Positions 60,617 to 64,000 of a stretch of DNA of 64,000 nucleotides are shown piece after piece; positions within the stretch are counted from its first letter, which is position 1, and every line of letters starts with the position of its first letter. The position numbers and the translations under genes are program-made. The stretch is from Tubiluchus corallicola. Its lineage: Eukaryota; Priapulida; Priapulimorpha; Priapulimorphida; Tubiluchidae. Location of the stretch: the NCBI GenBank assembly GCA_030141605.1, contig JAQGDQ010000177.1, positions 222,501-286,500 on the forward strand, given 5' to 3'. The notes beneath the pieces were generated by a model. That model was not told the origin of the DNA. It searched no databases and saw only the letters and a program-made list of their open reading frames with translations.

Positions 60617-61821
60617 AGACACAAGATATATATATAAATCATTTATTTCGCGAATTAATACAAAACACAATACAGAGGTAAGTGGATATAGATAATTAGT
60701 AATGATAGAAATATATACAAAAAATAAAACCATATATACAATTTTGAATTAGTTAGTTAGTAAATATAAAAGCATCTCATTCAGTTCATTTATTGTGAAG
60801 CGTTCAATAATTAATTCATGTTGACAAGATCAATAGATTTCATAAATTAGTCTTTCTCCTACAGTATAATCAAAGCTATTTGTTTACTTTTTCTCCTAGT
60901 GCTGTTATACTTAAATGATCACTCAGAATGTTCAGTAACAAGAGAATTTTGCTATTTGTTTGACTGATACGTTTGTACATCTTTAATGATCTTTTACAGA
61001 AAATGTTAAATGAGAATAATTTTGGCTATACAACGTGTCACATTTGAATGGGAGTTGTATGGAATAGCTAGAATTCGTCGCAAAGATTTTCTAAATTCCA
61101 CCGCCATTAACGAAATGTTACTATAATGTTATTATGTTGAACACGAAAATTACAACACGTTTCCATTATTGGCAAACCTGAGTTTCTTAGTCAACTACTT
61201 AAAAATCAAATATTCCATCTTTACAATATAGATGCCAACGAAGCGACATGATTCAGATTTTTTTAATAATTGCCGTTTTGGACGAGTCATAATTATATGG
61301 ATAATTATCTGGATATGTATGTACATTGTATGTTTTCAGCCATGAACACTTAGATGGACAACTGCATCGCTTCTTAAAAATACGTTATACAAAAAATCGA
61401 CTCGGCAGCAGACCAGCAGATTACAAGTAGTTATTTGTGATCAATTTCATAAAATCTGCTGTTACCCCAAAAAGAAATTTGAAAATCTAAATTGCATAGT
61501 TTAAATTTCTTTGCCATGTGACTTTTAATGATTTAAGACACATTGAACATAATAGACCATGTTGTGTTTCTAGGTACAGTGGTCAGTTTCTAAACCTGCA
61601 GGGCTGATGGCACTCATAGCTAAAAATCCAACTGCTAATCTACAAATACAAATATATATTTGATTGTCAAGTTGGTTACATGATACAACTAAACACCAAG
61701 GAATCTATAGTTACCGTAAATAACTCTAGAGGTCGCTTGTTTGTAATCAGCGTCTTCCATCGCTGCATTATTGCACCTGTGGTGCGGTAACCGAACACTG
61801 TTGCGAGTTTAGACCAGTTGC
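47754..61821 (-). CDS. Myb/SANT-like nuclear protein, nine exons, 5' end not seen
   Basis: I assembled nine exons on the minus strand: 61821-61715, 60497-60276, 58756-58617, 57430-57348, 54778-54708, 54103-54061, 53556-53450, 50325-49505 and 48303-47754. Every junction is GT-AG and phases agree throughout, giving about 713 codons to the TAA at 47754. The order is the C-terminal half of a Myb/SANT-like helix-turn-helix, charged helical segments, a short Cys-, His- and Trp-containing segment, an acidic Ser-rich region, and a Ser/Thr/Ala-rich tail with RRKRKPLKK and a nine-residue polyglutamine. These suggest a DNA- or chromatin-bound nuclear protein, but I cannot name the family. The first exon needs one base from an upstream exon beyond 61821, possibly outside the window. 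Introns hold several MITEs and minisatellites. An alternative end exists at 58553. Confidence 0.72.
48481..48786. mobile_element. pogo/Tigger-like MITE
   Basis: The terminal repeats begin CAGTAAGTCC on both sides (48481-48490 and the complement at 48777-48786), continuing as TCACTCAACGAC and TTGCTTAATGAT. A TA flanks each side. The element has 306 bp, no coding capacity, and lies in the last intron of the Myb-like gene. Confidence 0.85.
49505..50325 (-). CDS. Exon: long acidic, Ser-rich region
   Basis: 821 bp, acceptor GTGTTTTGCAG, donor AAAAC/GTATGT. It encodes 273 residues rich in Ser, Glu, Lys and Gln, with a more ordered hydrophobic patch at ENVLITFPQGTLVNDVLQNI and another near its end, RKQEEYMLLKNRFLSLFYWP. 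CpG content and codon use differ clearly from the surrounding AT-rich DNA, which is good evidence of real coding. Confidence 0.8.
50880..51055. repeat. Degenerate telomere-like repeats in an intron
   Basis: Many variants of GGATTAGGGTT, GGGTTAGGATT and TTGGGGTTA over about 170 bp, G-rich on the plus strand. Too irregular to be recent telomeric DNA. Confidence 0.85.
51648..51810. repeat. Interspersed repeat, copy related to 6964-7130
   Basis: Second copy of the family described at 7 kb, same orientation, with the same AAAATGGCTGC and GTTTAAATTTA words. Confidence 0.7.
53450..53556 (-). CDS. Exon: FFAICPSHPWNYRQLVIV segment
   Basis: 107 bp, acceptor GGCCTGTTTCAG, donor AGG/GTAATA. It needs one base from the previous exon and leaves in phase 0, exactly what both neighbours require. 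It encodes FFAICPSHPWNYRQLVIVRE then ADSMQLQPTDDELTR. The open frame extends past both splice sites, but the phase match argues for the exon boundaries. Confidence 0.65.
54061..54103 (-). CDS. Exon: TLHLSAATGKRKNP microexon
   Basis: 43 bp, acceptor CTAATTTTAG, donor CCCAG/GTAATG. It encodes TLHLSAATGKRKNP plus one base. A 34 bp tandem repeat begins about 14 bp upstream of this exon on the coding strand. Confidence 0.6.
54117..54290. repeat. 34 bp tandem repeat, five near-perfect copies
   Basis: GATCAATCAG recurs at 54142, 54176, 54210, 54244 and 54278. The copies are virtually identical, indicating recent expansion, in the intron just upstream of the 54061-54103 exon. Confidence 0.97.
54708..54778 (-). 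CDS. Exon: RRRTPESEEELATL segment
   Basis: 71 bp, acceptor TTTTTTCTAG, donor AAC/GTGAGT. With the split codon from the previous exon it encodes MRRRTPESEEELATLAGVKA then SLLN, ending in phase 0. Confidence 0.65.
55735..55800. repeat. Half copy of the pogo-like MITE
   Basis: GGTAAGTCCTTGCTTAATGA followed by TTAGCGACG matches one end of the element at 48481-48786. The other end is missing. Confidence 0.6.
56000..56890. repeat. 72-76 bp minisatellite, about 12 copies
   Basis: GACAAAGATCGTGGAAACAA recurs at 56007, 56079, 56151, 56224, 56299, 56375, 56451, 56526, 56601, 56671, 56742 and 56815. Each unit continues with ATATTGTTTCTTATTATCAG and GGGCAGCAGTAGCA. Period changes of 1-3 bp reflect gain or loss of CAG/AGT triplets. 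Long open frames on both strands come from the near-24-codon period. It lies in an intron of the Myb-like gene. Confidence 0.95.
57348..57430 (-). CDS. Exon: short hydrophobic helix segment
   Basis: 83 bp, acceptor ATACTTACAG, donor CAA/GTATGT. It encodes SMGVSVSLLDQILCRTLQRE then LLSSRSA. Phase enters at 2 and leaves at 1, matching its neighbours. Confidence 0.6.
57549..58071. mobile_element. piggyBac-like MITE with TTAA ends
   Basis: The left terminus TTAAAGGAAAACCGGACAAT (57549 on) and the right terminus, CAATTGTTCGGTTTTCCTTTAA ending at 58071, are inverted copies with one mismatch. TTAA duplications at both ends are the piggyBac signature. There is no coding capacity. A second copy lies at 25928-26482. 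Confidence 0.88.
58617..58756 (-). CDS. Exon: basic segment, with alternative terminal form
   Basis: Acceptor TTCTTTATAG; codes MQSVPADKSVERLIRKIREE, a Pro-rich linker and KPTKQQRRNQILK. Splicing at AAA/GTACGG (58617) keeps the frame into the next exon. If that donor is skipped the frame runs on for 21 more codons to a TAG at 58553, and AATAAA follows at about 58527, giving a short isoform. The donor is weaker than the others. Confidence 0.6.
59389..59953. mobile_element. Second piggyBac-like MITE family
   Basis: The left terminus TTAAAGGAAAAGGCCAAGCC and the reverse complement of the right one, TCAAAGGAATGGACAAGCC, are imperfect inverted repeats. The left boundary is TTAA, the right has decayed to TTGA. 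The first 9 bp match the other family, but the interiors differ. It lies in an intron of the Myb-like gene. Confidence 0.7.
60276..60497 (-). CDS. Exon: charged helical segment
   Basis: 222 bp, 74 codons, phase 0 at both ends. Acceptor TTTACTCAG, donor AGG/GTACG. It encodes MYPLDDIDAQVEKVKEQRAA, then a run of Glu, Lys and Arg including FNEILRRAKEREKESE, probably helical or coiled-coil. Confidence 0.7.
60545..60645. repeat. (TA)n and ATATATAAG repeats
   Basis: TA dinucleotides interspersed with AAGATATA words, immediately upstream (on the coding strand) of the 60276-60497 exon. Confidence 0.9.
60650..61714. other. Intron sequence, nothing further recognised
   Basis: AT-rich intron between the first two recognised exons of the Myb-like gene. 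61385-61530 (CGACTCGGCAGCAGACCAGC, then AAAGAAATTTGAAAATC) resembles the tail of the LINE at about 16290-16370, so a LINE 3' remnant is possible. Confidence 0.35.
61715..61821 (-). CDS. Exon: Myb/SANT-like helix-turn-helix half
   Basis: Acceptor CCTTCTAG, donor ACG/GTAAC. It starts with two bases of a split codon and ends in phase 0. It encodes NWSKLATVFGYRTTGAIMQR then WKTLITNKRPLELFT. The W...A..FG.RT..A...RWK pattern is that of helices 2 and 3 of Myb/SANT domains, with the two tryptophans correctly spaced. The first helix must be in the missing upstream exon. Confidence 0.7.
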
Positions 61822-62462
61822 CTAGAAGGTAAGAATAGTTTTTTGAGTTGCACAATAACGAAATGGAGGTTTTGCAAGCTTAAAATTGGTGAACACATCC
61901 AGGCAAAACAAGCCAAGTTTAGCAAAAGACCAGTTTCATTTCCTCATTCTTCAAAAATTATTAATTACGTTCAATTCGCTTGTTTGCTTGGCTTTAAAAT
62001 AATTGAAAAATCTACTCAGATTAAACCTATAAAAGCATTTTAAGAGGCTCTGAAACTGTTTGATGACTTTGAGGCAATTTTGCAATAAGTAAATTGTTAT
62101 TGTTATTGTGTGTTAACATTCTTAATCGACACTATTGGGTGATACAATTGGTATTTAGCAATACGATACTTTTTCACATACTAGAAAGCGTTTGTGACAC
62201 AATAAGATACATTTTATAATTAGATATAAATCAATATATTTGTCTACAAAATTGACTTGATATGAGACATAAAAACACATTAAACTAAAGACAAACTTTA
62301 ATGAGTAATTAACGTCTGTCTGAGCTGTAGGAATTTAGCAATTTCCTTTTGGTGAAAGTAGAATTAGTTAGAAGAAGTATAGATTTAAACTCAAATGTAA
62401 GTAGGTGTAGCACAGATTTGTGTGGAACTGTGATTTTGGTGCAATACTGCTTGGTATCAATA

Positions 62463-62584
62463 AAAAAATGTTGCAAGTGCATAATTGCACTATTTGCAGT
62501 CCTATGAAACTTCTATAATTCCTATAATTGTGTACTTCAAGTATCTTTTAAATGTAGAATGTGTTATTTCACGTAGATCTGTAT
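62463..62584. repeat. Left half of split interspersed repeat
   Basis: Matches 29442-29555 (AAAATGTTGCAAGTGCATAA, then ATTGCACTATTTGCAG) and stops at the ATCTGTAT duplication. It resumes after the insertion at 63765. Confidence 0.75.
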
Positions 62585-63764
62585 TAGTGATGTTAAATGG
62601 TACAGCATCGAATCGATAATTATCGACACAATTTCGTATCGAAAATTTTCCCACCATCGTTACCGTACCGATAAAATTCGTAGCGTCGTATTCGACAATT
62701 CGCAAGAAATCTTCGCCAACATGTTTGAAAAACAAAAGTTCACCCAAAGTTTCGAACGTTGCATATGATAGCATCTAAACAAAAGCGAACTTGTTGCATG
62801 TGTTTTTACGAAATTAATATTATGGTGAAATTTTTCGGATTTTTTTATTCAGATTCTGATTCTAATAAGATTAGTTTTTTAATTTTTGCGAAACTAAAAT
62901 AAACAAATTTTTTCCAAAACGTTTTCTATAGTTGAATAAATATTATTTCAGTACTACTCATGTTGTTATTAGTGTTCTGTCAATTATTACTGACATACTT
63001 AGTTTATTGGTAATAGTAATTATAATGGCATAATAGTATATAAACAAACATAGTTAAAAAAGTCGTTTTGTATCGTTCTAACGTGTATCGAATCGTATCG
63101 TATCGAATTGAAATCATATCGATCAAATTGTTTCTACAGTAGGTGCTACTTAATAGACTCACTTTGGGACTATTGTGTTTTGACCCAATTAACCGACTGA
63201 ACTTATTAACTAATGGGTGTAGTATTACAGCTAAAGAAGTATGAGTCATAAGCTTACTATGCACTGCAAAGGTTTTTAATGAATTGTAGAAACAAAGTAA
63301 TGCCTTTATTTCTTTGTGTAGTTTTTTAAAATAGTAATGTACATAAGTGAATTAGCAATAAATTAAAAAGTATACTTTTCTAAATCACAGACTTTTCTAA
63401 ATCTGTTATCTGTTTTTTGCAAAAATTACAAAAATTCCTTCAAAGTCAGCTGCTTCATTTTCTCGCCAAGAAGTTGGCCCACAAAAGTTCTCGTAATTAT
63501 AAAAACGTTGAAAATCTGTTGTTAACATGATTGTTTCTGCATACATAGTGCACAAAAGGGATGTAAAAATGACATAAAAGTAGGAAAGACTCTTTGGGCA
63601 CATACAAACATCCTATTTTAAGTAAGTGAAAGAAAAATACTGAGTCAATTATGTGGATTTATTTTAATCAATTACTGATAGTTTTTATGTATATTTGAAT
63701 AGAAGCGGCCAGTTCCGGGCATTTTTGAGTCTATTAAACGGCACCTACTGTATTTACATCACTT
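62585..63764. mobile_element. hAT-like non-autonomous transposon with 8 bp TSD
   Basis: ATCTGTAT occurs at 62577-62584 and again at 63765-63772, flanking 1180 bp absent from the related copy at 29.4 kb. The ends are short imperfect inverted repeats: TAGTGATGTTAAA on the left, and AAGTGATGTAAAT as the complement of the right. Subterminal zones are rich in ATCGATAA and CGTATCG words (62605-62690 and 63062-63125). An 8 bp duplication with short inverted repeats is diagnostic of the hAT superfamily. No transposase is encoded; the 90-codon minus-strand frame crosses the insertion boundary and cannot be an ancestral gene. Confidence 0.85.
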
Positions 63765-63772
63765 ATCTGTAT

Positions 63773-64000
63773 ACAAGATAGATTCATTAATTGATTGGCT
63801 GATAGAAGACTGTAAGAAGTTGAAGCACGAAGAATGGGATGTAATTAGAAATGTTGAGGCAGGTGCTTCAAGATGGCTTAGTTTCTGCAAAACTCTAAGG
63901 ATTAGTCATCTGAGTTCATCAGTACAACAGCGACTACTGCAGACTAACATAACAACATTAACTGTTAATCAAAGGTGTTCTAACTGCGGCTAGAGGAGCG
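63773..64000. repeat. Right half of split interspersed repeat
   Basis: Continues the family of 29560-29790: AGATTCATTAATTGATTGGC, CTGTAAGAAGTTG, GTGCTTCAAGATGGCTTA. It runs to the end of the window. Confidence 0.75.

Noticed and set aside
62502-62774. 90-codon minus-strand frame
   Set aside because: It crosses the 8 bp duplication and the end of the hAT-like insertion, so it was created by the insertion.

Overview
This is a 64 kb AT-rich window of animal nuclear DNA. GT-AG introns, class A GPCR genes, a Golgi-type sulfotransferase relic, non-LTR retrotransposons and hAT, piggyBac-like and pogo-like DNA elements all point to Metazoa. There are no operons, prokaryotic promoters or CRISPR arrays. 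The repeat set and the single-coding-exon GPCRs suit a marine invertebrate, but the phylum cannot be fixed from the sequence alone.

Layout. 0-11 kb: intergenic DNA with a (CCTTA)n/(CCTTG)n satellite, a frameshifted carbohydrate sulfotransferase relic on the minus strand (3.8-4.6 kb), and several 3' ends of LINEs (8-10 kb). 11-12.7 kb: an intact rhodopsin-class GPCR with a probable separate 5' UTR exon. 15.7-19 kb: a nested repeat complex in which an old minus-strand LINE (endonuclease plus reverse transcriptase) is interrupted by a 5S-rRNA-headed SINE and abuts a MITE with TA duplications. 19.8-23.8 kb: a pair of long inverted repeats flanking an internally deleted hAT transposon. 24-36 kb: mostly repeats, including two tandem arrays. 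36.3-37.4 kb: a second intact GPCR, a clear paralogue of the first in the same orientation. 38.5-40.2 kb: a dense microsatellite cluster with a compound (CT)n(CA)n block of about 600 bp. 40.7-45.5 kb: LINE relics and repeats.

47.7-61.8 kb holds the largest gene, on the minus strand. I assembled nine exons whose splice phases agree throughout. They encode about 713 residues: part of a Myb/SANT-like helix-turn-helix, charged coiled-coil-like segments, and a long Ser/Thr-rich tail with a basic nuclear-localisation-type cluster and polyglutamine. The 5' end lies outside the window or was not recognised. Its introns carry three MITEs, a 72-76 bp minisatellite, a 34 bp minisatellite and degenerate telomere-like repeats. 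62.5-64 kb: a 1.18 kb hAT-like element with an 8 bp target-site duplication splits an older repeat, a near-intact copy of which lies at 29.4 kb.

The two GPCRs are a local duplication and may share a signalling role with different ligands. The Myb-like gene is probably a nuclear, chromatin or transcription protein. I found no convincing novel multi-gene system. The more interesting points are the reconstructed multi-exon gene, the patchy divergence of the GPCR pair with a possible splice-terminated uORF, and the datable nesting of mobile elements.
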